Shown one piece after another: positions 17,285 to 22,844 of a stretch of 35,112 bases of DNA (the first letter of the stretch is position 1; each line of letters opens with the position of its first letter). The notes beneath the pieces are model-generated. The model had not been told where the DNA came from. It saw nothing but the letters and a program-made list of their open reading frames with translations, and made no database searches. Position numbers and translations under genes: made by a program. The DNA is taken from IMG/VR virus record IMGVR_UViG_3300043420_001163, positions 1 to 35,112 of that record. One strand, 5' to 3'. The DNA is from a virus.

Positions 17285-17314
17285 TTGACTCCTACGGCAA
17301 AATGCCGATATATA
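17285..17314 (+). promoter_or_regulatory. Promoter A with embedded inverted repeat
   Basis: TTGACT (17285-17290) and TATATA (17309-17314) are 18 bases apart. Between them lies a perfect inverted repeat CGGCA-AAA-TGCCG (17295-17307), where a repressor could block RNA polymerase. The ten bases ending in the -35 (AACCCTTGAC, 17280-17289) recur exactly at 20408-20417 in front of the second HTH cassette. The HTH protein encoded at 17576 is a natural candidate for binding here; that link is inference. Confidence 0.6.
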
Positions 17315-17372
17315 GATATCAGTCGGGAATGAACCCGGCAAGATTCGACGGAAGTCGGAAAGGAAAGAAGAA

Positions 17373-17579
17373 ATGTACAAGATTACAGTAACCATGCCAG
17401 GGGAAGTAGGAACCAACGTCGTTACAAGAACGGGTTTCTCAAGGGACGAAAAAGAAGCGATCTATTTCAGCTCGAAGGAACAAGCCGAAAAGGAAGCCAG
17501 ATATATCGCTCATGGTTTGCCTCATTTCTGGTTTCAGGTTTGCAGCTTCGACGATAAATATTACAAGACAGTAAAATGA
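17373..17579 (+). CDS. Small protein of HTH cassette A, unknown function
   Basis: A 68-residue protein with a beta-rich N-terminal half (MYKITVTMPGEVGTNVVTR), a charged helix (SKEQAEKEARYIAH) and an aromatic C-terminus (HFWFQVCSFDD). AGGAAAG gives a ribosome site. No family is recognised. It is the first gene after promoter A and its TGA overlaps the ATG of the HTH gene (ATGA), so the two are coupled. Cassette B has an unrelated protein in the equivalent position. Confidence 0.6.
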   Translation: MYKITVTMPGEVGTNVVTRTGFSRDEKEAIYFSSKEQAEKEARYIAHGLPHFWFQVCSFDDKYYKTVK

Positions 17580-17740
17580 CTAACGGCCAGAAGCTTCGAA
17601 AGCTTCGTGAAGCCATTGGGCTTACCCAGGAACAACTTGCTGAACGAATCCGAGTCAGCAAAAGAACGATTCAACGATGGGAAACTGGGACTAGACACTG
17701 TCCCCATGCAATCGTGATGCTAGTGGAGACGTATTTATGA
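17576..17740 (+). CDS. Single-domain Xre/Cro-type HTH protein, cassette A
   Basis: A 54-residue protein that is almost entirely one helix-turn-helix: LRKLREAIGLTQEQLAERI (7-25), then recognition helix VSKRTIQRWETG (27-38). The L-T-Q-E-Q-L-A and R-W-E-x-G signatures are classic for the Xre/HTH_3 family. Such minimal proteins are usually dimeric DNA-binding repressors. Its start overlaps the preceding stop and its stop overlaps the next ATG. It is clearly similar to the 57-residue protein at 20677 (shared LRK, GL-[TS]-Q, RT-x-QRWE-x-G). Likely target: the inverted repeat in promoter A, by inference. Confidence 0.85.
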   Translation: MTNGQKLRKLREAIGLTQEQLAERIRVSKRTIQRWETGTRHCPHAIVMLVETYL

Positions 17741-17853
17741 TTGGTTACATCATCGCATTTGCCGCAGCCCTTTGGTTTGCTTCAATGGGTCAAGCAATAC
17801 CCGCTTATATTTCAATTGGTTGTTTGTGTTTAATGCCTTTGGCACAAGATTAA
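17737..17853 (+). CDS. Membrane mini-protein, cassette A (1)
   Basis: A 38-residue, almost wholly hydrophobic protein (MIGYIIAFAAALWFASMGQA and a second apolar stretch), enough for one or two short membrane helices. Its ATG overlaps the HTH gene stop (TTTATGA), the same junction as in cassette B. It has no signal cleavage site or known motif. It could be a small toxin-like, holin-like or membrane-signalling peptide, but there is no direct evidence. Confidence 0.55.
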   Translation: MIGYIIAFAAALWFASMGQAIPAYISIGCLCLMPLAQD

Positions 17854-17864
17854 AGAGGTTACTT

Positions 17865-17996
17865 ATGCTATTCTTCATCGCTGCTTTGTTTTTCGCTTGG
17901 AATTATCAAGCGCACTATGCTTTAGTCTGCATTGGGTTGGGTGTTTTATCATTATTGTTATCCTCCAACACGAACACCAACAATACATCATACTGA
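17865..17996 (+). CDS. Membrane mini-protein, cassette A (2)
   Basis: A 43-residue protein with two apolar stretches (MLFFIAALFFAW and ALVCIGLGVLSLLL) and a polar N/T-rich tail (SSNTNTNNTSY). AGAGG lies about six bases before the ATG. Two short membrane helices with both ends on one side is the simplest reading. No family recognised. It follows the 38-residue membrane protein by 11 bases. Confidence 0.55.
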   Translation: MLFFIAALFFAWNYQAHYALVCIGLGVLSLLLSSNTNTNNTSY

Positions 17997-18011
17997 AAGG
18001 AACACTCTACC

Positions 18012-18266
18012 ATGACCCAGCTAGACCCCGATTACGAATTGGCGAAAGAATTACACCAATATATCCTTACAAGAATGGACGAAAGAAGCATGCTTCTTCC
18101 TAGAGCTATCCATGTAAGCTCTCTCCTGGTTATGATGATTGCCAAAGGCTTGCAGCACTTGGTTGATGACGAAGACAAAGAACGAATCATTCAACACATC
18201 ATAGATAACTTGGATATCATACGAAAAAGCTCGAAAGATGATTTAAATAAGATGATTGAGAACTAA
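18012..18266 (+). CDS. Small helical protein, unknown function
   Basis: An 84-residue, acidic and helical protein (LAKELHQYILTRMDERSMLL; DKERIIQHIIDNLDIIRK), with AAAGGAA upstream of the start. No motif was recognised. It ends with a four-base overlap against the convergent minus-strand gene at 18263. It probably closes the transcript from promoter A. Confidence 0.6.
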   Translation: MTQLDPDYELAKELHQYILTRMDERSMLLPRAIHVSSLLVMMIAKGLQHLVDDEDKERIIQHIIDNLDIIRKSSKDDLNKMIEN

Positions 18267-18457
18267 TCCCACACACTGCCCCAATCCACTGGGGCTTCAT
18301 CATCACTCAAGGCATTCGGTATGCTTTTGGTCATATCCTGAACCGTTGAGTTAAACACCCAGTTCGGTTCGCTGTATTCACTCTCTTCGTCTTGTCCCCA
18401 AATGCTAAACACACCATCTATCAAACCACTCTCAGGCACCACTAGCCGCATCATCAT
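18263..18457 (-). CDS. Small acidic protein of a minus-strand pair, unknown function
   Basis: A 64-residue protein from the ATG at 18457, which overlaps the upstream stop (ATGA); ATGs at 18463 and 18451 are alternatives and no ribosome site decides. It is acidic, rich in D, E, S and W (WGQDEESEYSEPNWVF; ALSDDEAPVDWGSVWD), with a hydrophobic N-terminus. It ends against the plus-strand gene at 18266. A minus-strand pair isolated in a plus-strand region suggests a separate transcription unit, perhaps host-interaction genes, but nothing in the sequence shows that. Confidence 0.5.
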   Translation of the reverse strand: MMMRLVVPESGLIDGVFSIWGQDEESEYSEPNWVFNSTVQDMTKSIPNALSDDEAPVDWGSVWD

Positions 18458-18702
18458 TCCCATGGCAGCATATCCACGATTGCTTCCTTGTTAATCCATA
18501 TCTTCCCCGTCTTGAGTGGCTTGTATGCAGGCGGTAGCCGTGGCTTGCTCTGTAAGAAATCCTCCCAATCCGGTATCGATAGAATGCACTCTGCATCTTC
18601 GAACTCCAGGAATCCATCCCTAGACTTTACAAATCTCGCAATATAGTAAAATGTGACAGTACGAACGAAATAAAGCTTTCCGCCTTTGAAAGGTATAATC
18701 AT
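18454..18702 (-). CDS. Small protein of a minus-strand pair, unknown function
   Basis: An 82-residue protein, beta-rich at the start (MIIPFKGGKLYFVRTVTFYY) and with a tryptophan-containing middle. The start is fixed by AGGAG seven bases upstream of the ATG at 18702. That ATG is interlocked with the plus-strand ATG at 18701 (the four bases CATG), so each gene's ribosome site lies inside or beside the other gene. No family recognised. It is translated just before the 18263 gene. Confidence 0.55.
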   Translation of the reverse strand: MIIPFKGGKLYFVRTVTFYYIARFVKSRDGFLEFEDAECILSIPDWEDFLQSKPRLPPAYKPLKTGKIWINKEAIVDMLPWE

Positions 18703-18934
18703 GGAACTTCTCCTAGTTATAAATACATCCCTCACTACTCTTAGCACAGTGAGCCTCGCTGTCATCTATTTCCTCTTCAAACAATCTTCCAAAGCAGCAG
18801 CCAAAGCACAAGAATCCGCTACCGCTCTGCAAGTGGCGCATAACTCTCATGCCAATGCCATGGAAAACATGATTGCAAAGATTAACGACCTCGAAACCCA
18901 AATCGCGATGACGACAAGGCAAATCAGAAGATGA
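18701..18934 (+). CDS. Membrane protein with coiled coil, lysis-region (holin or spanin-like)
   Basis: A 77-residue protein. Residues 3-27 form one hydrophobic segment (LLLVINTSLTTLSTVSLAVI), followed by a basic/polar helix with A, Q, N and E in coiled-coil spacing (KAAAKAQESATALQV; MENMIAKINDLETQIA). The ribosome site is AAAGG. A start at TTG 18686 would add five residues. Its layout resembles the protein at 9730-9987. It lies two genes before the endolysin, so a holin or spanin role is plausible; the sequence does not decide. Confidence 0.6.
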   Translation: MELLLVINTSLTTLSTVSLAVIYFLFKQSSKAAAKAQESATALQVAHNSHANAMENMIAKINDLETQIAMTTRQIRR

Positions 18935-19257
18935 GTTATCCCTACATGAATGGTTTTTGCGAGATGCTGAAGTCCCACATGACCCAAGGCAATAGCTTCC
19001 GTACCTTCGCTGCCACAATCGATTACCCTCCCGAAATCGTCGAAGGGTGGCTTGAATCACAACCCCAGTTTGCTCTCACCAAACGCATCGGGGAGGTGGC
19101 GAGACGCAAAACACTCGAAGACCTCCTGCTGACAAAGCAAATCTCATTAGATATATTCAAACACCTTCTTGATAACGAAGATGCTGAGATGGATGCGATT
19201 GTCGAAGGCTTTAACGATGCAGTCCTCATTCAAGCAAGAGAGAGGTTTACAAAATGA
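18931..19257 (+). CDS. Terminase small subunit-like protein (candidate)
   Basis: A 108-residue protein with an N-terminal HTH-like segment: GNSFRTFAATIDYPPEIVEG then WLESQPQF (20-47). Many phage terminase small subunits carry a G-x-S-x-x-x-F-A-x-x-I segment followed by W-x-x-x-x-P-x-F and then a helical oligomerisation region. Here the latter is EVARRKTLEDLLLTKQISLD and following. The small subunit binds the packaging site and activates the large subunit. The gene overlaps its neighbours by four bases on both sides (ATGA) and lies about 4 kb before the terminase large subunit. Alternative: another small HTH regulator. Confidence 0.5.
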   Translation: MSYPYMNGFCEMLKSHMTQGNSFRTFAATIDYPPEIVEGWLESQPQFALTKRIGEVARRKTLEDLLLTKQISLDIFKHLLDNEDAEMDAIVEGFNDAVLIQARERFTK

Positions 19258-20405
19258 AACAATACTCCCAAACCTTACTCGATTGCATCCGGGTTCTCGT
19301 GACTCAGCGAACAGAACTCCATCGCTACCATACCGCTATGGTCGCTCAGTGGATTCTGGAGTCCGACCGTGGTTTCTCTCACCTCGCTGTCTCTTTCAAA
19401 AACTTTGCGGGTATCAAGTACAGAGACGAACTCTTCTCCTTTGCAACTCCCGAGTTTATCAAAGTCCCCTCCGAACCTGCCCCCGTTCAGTTTGCTAAGT
19501 TTCCAGCACCCTATAACTTCGTTCATGGATACCTCAAATTCCTGAAACGCTCCCCCTACGCTGGATGGGATAAAACCCCAGACTCCGAAGCTTTCATCGA
19601 ACACATCGGCAAGGTGTGGGCCGAAGACCCGAGATACATCCGTAAAGTTAAATCTTTATTCAATGAAGCAAACGAAATCATTTCATCCATCGAAAGGGGA
19701 ACAATCGTGAGCGACAAGAAGGTAACATGGTGGGAGATTTACAAGGCAGGTAATGGCGGAGCGATGCTCGTCGGGTACGCTGGAGCTGTTCCCGTGGTTA
19801 AAGTGCACTGCAAGGATACCGAAGATATTGCAGAGGCGCAGCGCATTCATGGCTCTATGCCCGTCCATAACGTCGAAGTCGCCCCCGAAGGTAAACGTAT
19901 CCCCGATGTCGATACTCCTGAACCCGCTATCCCACCCGGCACTGGAGAACCTGAGAAGCCTGAAGTCACCTACGAACGCTCGCCGAATCAATCTTCCCGT
20001 AATGGCGTCCCCATCAAACGCATCGTGCTGCATTACACAACGTCGTCCAATCCCCAAGGCACTATCTCTTGGTTTAAAAACCCCGCGTCCCGTGTCTCTG
20101 CCCACTACATGGTCGGACGTGATGGTAAGATTTGGCAGTTTGTGAACGATGATAAAAAAGCATGGCACGCTGCCGGGCATAATGCTGATAGTATTGGAGT
20201 GGAAAATGTAGCAGCCGTCGGCCAGAAGCTAACCGCCTTCCAGCAAGCCGCGCTTGTGAAGCTTCTCAAGTATCTCATGAGCGAATACAAGATCCATAAG
20301 TCCGGTATCACCGGGCACAAGTGGCTGCCGAACTCTACGTCCTGCCCAGGTTCCCTTTGGGAATCCGAAGCCGCTCTCGCTCAGTGGGTTGAACAAAATT
20401 TATAA
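19254..20405 (+). CDS. Bifunctional endolysin: glucosaminidase plus N-acetylmuramoyl-L-alanine amidase
   Basis: A 383-residue protein with two cell-wall hydrolase domains. Residues about 25-145 look like a FlgJ-type glucosaminidase: the presumed catalytic E36 in AQWILESDRG, NFAGIKY (50-56), and HGYLKFLKRSPYAGW. It would cut between sugars of peptidoglycan. A linker domain around 155-240 ends in a proline/glutamate-rich stretch. Residues 250-380 are an amidase_2/PGRP domain with zinc ligands H260 (VLHYT), H355 (GHKW) and C364 (TSCPG), plus the AHYMVGRDG and WHAAGHN motifs. It cuts the peptide from the sugar. There is no signal peptide, so release needs a holin. The ATG overlaps the previous stop. 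Confidence 0.9.
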   Translation: MKQYSQTLLDCIRVLVTQRTELHRYHTAMVAQWILESDRGFSHLAVSFKNFAGIKYRDELFSFATPEFIKVPSEPAPVQFAKFPAPYNFVHGYLKFLKRSPYAGWDKTPDSEAFIEHIGKVWAEDPRYIRKVKSLFNEANEIISSIERGTIVSDKKVTWWEIYKAGNGGAMLVGYAGAVPVVKVHCKDTEDIAEAQRIHGSMPVHNVEVAPEGKRIPDVDTPEPAIPPGTGEPEKPEVTYERSPNQSSRNGVPIKRIVLHYTTSSNPQGTISWFKNPASRVSAHYMVGRDGKIWQFVNDDKKAWHAAGHNADSIGVENVAAVGQKLTAFQQAALVKLLKYLMSEYKIHKSGITGHKWLPNSTSCPGSLWESEAALAQWVEQNL

Positions 20406-20407
20406 AT

Positions 20408-20441
20408 AACCCTTGACGGCAATGTGTCTCTATGGCAGATT
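20408..20441 (+). promoter_or_regulatory. Promoter B region, shared AACCCTTGAC
   Basis: AACCCTTGAC (20408-20417) is identical to the sequence in front of promoter A. The -35 would be TTGACG (20413-20418). The -10 is unclear: CAGATT at 17 bases is weak, and TATGGC is only 12 bases away. A CGGCA half-site (20417-20421) follows the -35 as in promoter A, but the opposite half TGCCG is absent. AGGAGG precedes the gene at 20462. Confidence 0.5.
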
Positions 20442-20461
20442 GTCGTTAGGAGGTTTACACC

Positions 20462-20695
20462 ATGAAATTCACTGAAGCATTCAACCGACTCGAAGAACTC
20501 GAAGCCAAGAAACGCGCATTCGAAAAGCCTGTCATGGTTCGCCAAGCACCCCATGACTTCGTAGGATTCCGTATTGAAAATAACGACCTCTGCGAGTTCG
20601 ATATCGACGAACCCGAGTGGAGCTCACTCGCTGAACTGAACTCCGAATTTGTCATGGCTAAGGATTGGGAGGTGAGATGGATTCTCACGAACTGA
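20462..20695 (+). CDS. Small protein of HTH cassette B, unknown function
   Basis: A 77-residue protein with an AGGAGG ribosome site. The start is helical (FNRLEELEAKKRAFEK), then a beta-like acidic part (NNDLCEFDIDEPEW). No family recognised. It overlaps the HTH gene by 19 bases in another frame. It occupies the same slot as the 68-residue protein of cassette A but does not resemble it, so the slot may be exchangeable cargo. Confidence 0.6.
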   Translation: MKFTEAFNRLEELEAKKRAFEKPVMVRQAPHDFVGFRIENNDLCEFDIDEPEWSSLAELNSEFVMAKDWEVRWILTN

Positions 20696-20850
20696 AACAA
20701 CTGAGAAAGGAACTTGGCCTTAGCCAAGCTAAGATGGCTAAGTACCTCATGGTTCACCTCCGAACATACCAGCGGTGGGAACAAGGCCAGTCCCGTTGCA
20801 GACTGACCAGGGAACAAATCCTAGTCGGTATCGAGAGGTGGATGTTATGA
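20677..20850 (+). CDS. Single-domain Xre/Cro-type HTH protein, cassette B
   Basis: A 57-residue protein from ATG 20677, four bases after GGAGG. It is an HTH domain: LKQLRKELGLSQAKMAKYL (6-24), then LRTYQRWEQG. It is similar to the cassette A protein in the helix-1 LRK, the G-L-S-Q turn and the RT-x-QRWE-x-G recognition region, but the bases of the recognition helix differ (HLRTYQR against SKRTIQR), so specificity may have diverged. The start lies inside the previous gene and the stop overlaps the following membrane mini-protein (GTTATGA). Probably a DNA-binding repressor. Confidence 0.8.
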   Translation: MDSHELKQLRKELGLSQAKMAKYLMVHLRTYQRWEQGQSRCRLTREQILVGIERWML

Positions 20851-20951
20851 TGCAATGGAATCCCCTTTATACCATGGTTATGCTTGCTCTTGGGGCGTGC
20901 GTTCTGCTGTTTTGGTTTGCTGTTATCTCTTGGATTGTGGGGTTTGGATAA
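20847..20951 (+). CDS. Membrane mini-protein, cassette B (1)
   Basis: A 34-residue protein with one hydrophobic segment (YTMVMLALGACVLLFWFAVI). It overlaps the HTH stop, as in cassette A, and its stop overlaps the next ATG (TAATG). Its sequence is unrelated to the cassette A mini-proteins, but size, membrane character and gene position are the same. Confidence 0.5.
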   Translation: MMQWNPLYTMVMLALGACVLLFWFAVISWIVGFG

Positions 20952-21160
20952 TGAAAATAAATTGCATCCATTGCGCATACCCTCTCGCTCCCGATGGACT
21001 TTGCCGGCGATGCGGGGAACAGCAAGAACCACATTCAGGAACATGGCCAGAATATTACAAAGAAGAATCACGCTTCTTAGAGCCATTTGACACGGGATTT
21101 TTCTGCCTTTGCATCGTGACCCTTTTAATTGTTTTTATCTCTTTACTTTCTCTTGTGTGA
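20951..21160 (+). CDS. Zinc-ribbon plus transmembrane small protein, cassette B (2)
   Basis: A 69-residue protein. The N-terminus holds two Cys pairs, CIHC (5-8) and CRRC (18-21), 9 residues apart, which fits a small zinc ribbon. Residues about 48-69 are a transmembrane helix (TGFFCLCIVTLLIVFISLLS) reaching the C-terminus. Such a layout suggests a membrane-anchored sensor or interaction module. The ATG overlaps the previous stop. No family name is claimed. Confidence 0.6.
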   Translation: MKINCIHCAYPLAPDGLCRRCGEQQEPHSGTWPEYYKEESRFLEPFDTGFFCLCIVTLLIVFISLLSLV

Positions 21161-21177
21161 GTTATAAACGAGATGCG

Positions 21178-21225
21178 GGAAGGGTATCGCCTTAAAACAA
21201 CGCGGTGAACACTTGATACCCTTCC
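21178..21225 (+). promoter_or_regulatory. Long hairpin with 11-base arms before a C10 run
   Basis: GGAAGGGTATC (21178-21188) pairs perfectly with GATACCCTTCC (21215-21225) around a 26-base loop. A run of ten C follows at 21228-21237 and then the gene at 21253. There is no T-run, so a simple intrinsic terminator is not supported. It may act as an RNA processing or translational control element between cassette B and the next gene. Confidence 0.55.
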
Positions 21226-21252
21226 TTCCCCCCCCCCTACATGAGGTTACAG

Positions 21253-21600
21253 ATGAGACTTGAGGAAGGGAAATACTATCGGACAGGAGACGGCCAAAAG
21301 GTTAAGTGTGTTGCCGTGTCAACCATGGACCATGGCGTGGAATACGGAGCTATCATTGCGACAGATTGTTATAATTACCTTAGCCTGTACACCGTAGATG
21401 GATATTATTTTTCAAGTAAAGTTGAACATGTTAACAATATCGTTTCCAAGTGGAAAGAGCCTAAGAAGCACAGCGCAAAAGCTCACCTATGGAGTGATGG
21501 TAGGCTAACAGGTGACTTTGAGAAAATCTTTGTTCCTGGTAACGCAAAGCATCCCTACGTTGTCGAAAGCCGCACCATTGAGTGGGAGGTTGGGGAGTGA
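21253..21600 (+). CDS. Unknown beta-rich protein
   Basis: A 115-residue protein starting at ATG 21253, with GAGG seven bases upstream; a longer form from ATG 21241 lacks a ribosome site. It is rich in G, Y, V and K and alternates short strands (KYYRTGDGQKVKCVAVSTM; YNYLSLYTVDGYYFSSKV), suggesting a small beta domain. No motif recognised. It sits behind a strong hairpin and overlaps the following gene (GTGA). Confidence 0.6.
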   Translation: MRLEEGKYYRTGDGQKVKCVAVSTMDHGVEYGAIIATDCYNYLSLYTVDGYYFSSKVEHVNNIVSKWKEPKKHSAKAHLWSDGRLTGDFEKIFVPGNAKHPYVVESRTIEWEVGE

Positions 21601-21809
21601 GCTTCATCCCAGCAGCCGTAGCCATGTGGTTAATCTTGAACGGCAGAAAGAGACACGAGCCTATCAAGCCTAGCTTTCCTAGCCTTCCAGTAAACAGGGC
21701 AATGGTTAGACGGGCTTTTGACCTTGGGCCTGAGCTAGAAGGTAGGGATTACCTTTGCAGCCTGAGAAAGTATTGGACTGAGCCCCCTTTGCCACCGACC
21801 GAGGGCTAG
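21597..21809 (+). CDS. Small protein with apolar N-terminus and basic middle, unknown
   Basis: A 70-residue protein with a GTG start that overlaps the preceding TGA; GGGAGG and GGGGAG precede it. Residues 2-14 are apolar (SFIPAAVAMWLIL), followed by basic residues (GRKRH) and a proline-rich stretch, then an R/L-rich helix. The short apolar stretch could be a membrane anchor. A sigma-70-like promoter lies across its 3' end. Confidence 0.5.
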   Translation: MSFIPAAVAMWLILNGRKRHEPIKPSFPSLPVNRAMVRRAFDLGPELEGRDYLCSLRKYWTEPPLPPTEG

Positions 21810-21835
21810 GCTAGAATCTCCGTAAACAGCGGAGA
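21789..21835 (+). promoter_or_regulatory. Sigma-70-like promoter with overlapping inverted repeat
   Basis: TTGCCA (21789-21794) and TAGAAT (21812-21817), separated by 17 bases, match the consensus at five of six positions each. An inverted repeat TCTCCG/CGGAGA (21817-21822 and 21830-21835) overlaps the end of the -10 box and includes the GGAGA ribosome site of the gene at 21843. If transcription starts near 21824 the left arm is not in the RNA, so an operator is more likely than a leader hairpin. Confidence 0.6.
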
Positions 21836-21842
21836 CAACACC

Positions 21843-22493
21843 ATGACTATAGTCCGAGGTAGACTCGAACCCAATCAGCACATCCATACCGATGTTATCG
21901 TTCGTTTCGTTGAACATCATAACCCTGAAGCTAAACTGAAGTTCTATGCCGAAGACTTCCTTCGATTCGGTGATATGTACAAAGTGAACTGGCTTGGTCT
22001 CTTCGCTATCGCTTACCACATGACAAACAGAGACCCCTTCTGGATTGGTGTCAAGACCCCCGGATACGAACTCTCAGGGGGCACCATGAGCCGATACGCA
22101 AGGCTCGCTCAGTCTGTCTCCGAACAGTACAAGTTCGGTGAACACTTCGTCGAACGAGATATCACACTGGGAAACGTCACCGTCAAAGGGAAAGATATCG
22201 AAGATGTCATCCAAGCCGTGGTAGAATTTGCAAAGCTTCCCCCAAAGCAGAAAGAACGATTCCCCCCAGATGGAAGGGTTGTTATGCCAGAAAAGCCAAA
22301 ACCAGTTGAAGAAAAGAAGCCTGAACCAGTTAGCAAAAGCGTTCCTATATGGTGGCGACTTGCCCGTAAGCCGATTGAGTTTGTACTTGGCGCTATTCTT
22401 GGGAGCTTGCTTGGTCAGGTTCCTGAAGTGAAAAAGTATGCTGAAGAGATTATCGCGATGGTTCTCGCTTTGGTGGAACACATTATCTTCTAA
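21843..22493 (+). CDS. Protein with C-terminal membrane segment, function unknown
   Basis: A 216-residue protein. Residues 1-135 form a globular alpha/beta part (FYAEDFLRFGDMYKVNWLGL; AYHMTNRDPFW). A K/E/P-rich linker at 146-165 leads to one hydrophobic segment at 178-192 (PIEFVLGAILGSLLG) and an amphipathic C-terminus. The N-terminal half has the length of a glycosidase-like or lysozyme-like fold but lacks an obvious catalytic Glu, so no enzyme is claimed. It has its own promoter and lies after the regulatory cassettes and before the terminase block. Confidence 0.55.
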   Translation: MTIVRGRLEPNQHIHTDVIVRFVEHHNPEAKLKFYAEDFLRFGDMYKVNWLGLFAIAYHMTNRDPFWIGVKTPGYELSGGTMSRYARLAQSVSEQYKFGEHFVERDITLGNVTVKGKDIEDVIQAVVEFAKLPPKQKERFPPDGRVVMPEKPKPVEEKKPEPVSKSVPIWWRLARKPIEFVLGAILGSLLGQVPEVKKYAEEIIAMVLALVEHIIF

Positions 22494-22499
22494 GAAGAT

Positions 22500-22543
22500 G
22501 CGGGGGCCGAGTCCTTCGGCAAATGGAATCTTCCCATCCCCGC
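22500..22543. promoter_or_regulatory. Compact structured element between convergent genes
   Basis: GCGGGG (22500-22505) pairs with CCCCGC (22538-22543). Inside, GCCGA and TCGGC (22506-22510, 22516-22520) make a second stem, and ATGG and CCAT around 22523-22537 can make a weak third, giving a three-way-junction shape. It lies between the convergent ends at 22493 and 22551. It may serve as a bidirectional terminator, but no T-run follows on either strand. Confidence 0.45.
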
Positions 22544-22550
22544 TAAGAGG

Positions 22551-22844
22551 TTACACCTTCTTCGCTTCTAGCGCAGAAAGAACAGAAACCACAATCTCAA
22601 TACCCATCACTCCAAGCTCGCCAACTTCCTTGGCGTCCAGGTCGCTCACTTCAGCGCCGACCTTGCTAATATCAGCAACCGCAGCAAGAGCAGCATCCCT
22701 AAACTCTAAGTCGAGAAGGATTTTTTGACCAAGGGCCAGAAGGTCGTCAACCCCTGCACCATCTTGCAACTGCTTGGCAATGAATACCGCAAGCAATTTC
22801 GTAAAAACAAGAACTTCCTTTGACTCTTTAATTCCCTGCGACAT
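22551..22844 (-). CDS. Small helical protein, unknown function
   Basis: A 97-residue protein made of long helices rich in A, L, V and E (EVLVFTKLLAVFIAKQL; AALAAVADISKVGAEV; IEIVVSVLSALEAKKV). The ribosome site is AAGGAG. No transmembrane segment is long enough to be sure of, and no motif is recognised. It is the only minus-strand gene in this stretch and diverges from the 22943 gene, so the 98 bases between them contain both promoters. Confidence 0.6.
   Translation of the reverse strand: MSQGIKESKEVLVFTKLLAVFIAKQLQDGAGVDDLLALGQKILLDLEFRDAALAAVADISKVGAEVSDLDAKEVGELGVMGIEIVVSVLSALEAKKV

Noticed and set aside
19683-20180. 165-residue minus-strand frame in the endolysin gene
   Set aside because: The plus-strand gene carries recognisable active-site motifs over this part.
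18931-20405. Signal peptide on the endolysin
   Set aside because: The N-terminus is polar with no hydrophobic core, so export must use a holin or other route.
21177-21225. Known riboswitch (folate-type)
   Set aside because: A GCGGTGAA string in the loop recalls one class, but the stems and other conserved bases are missing.
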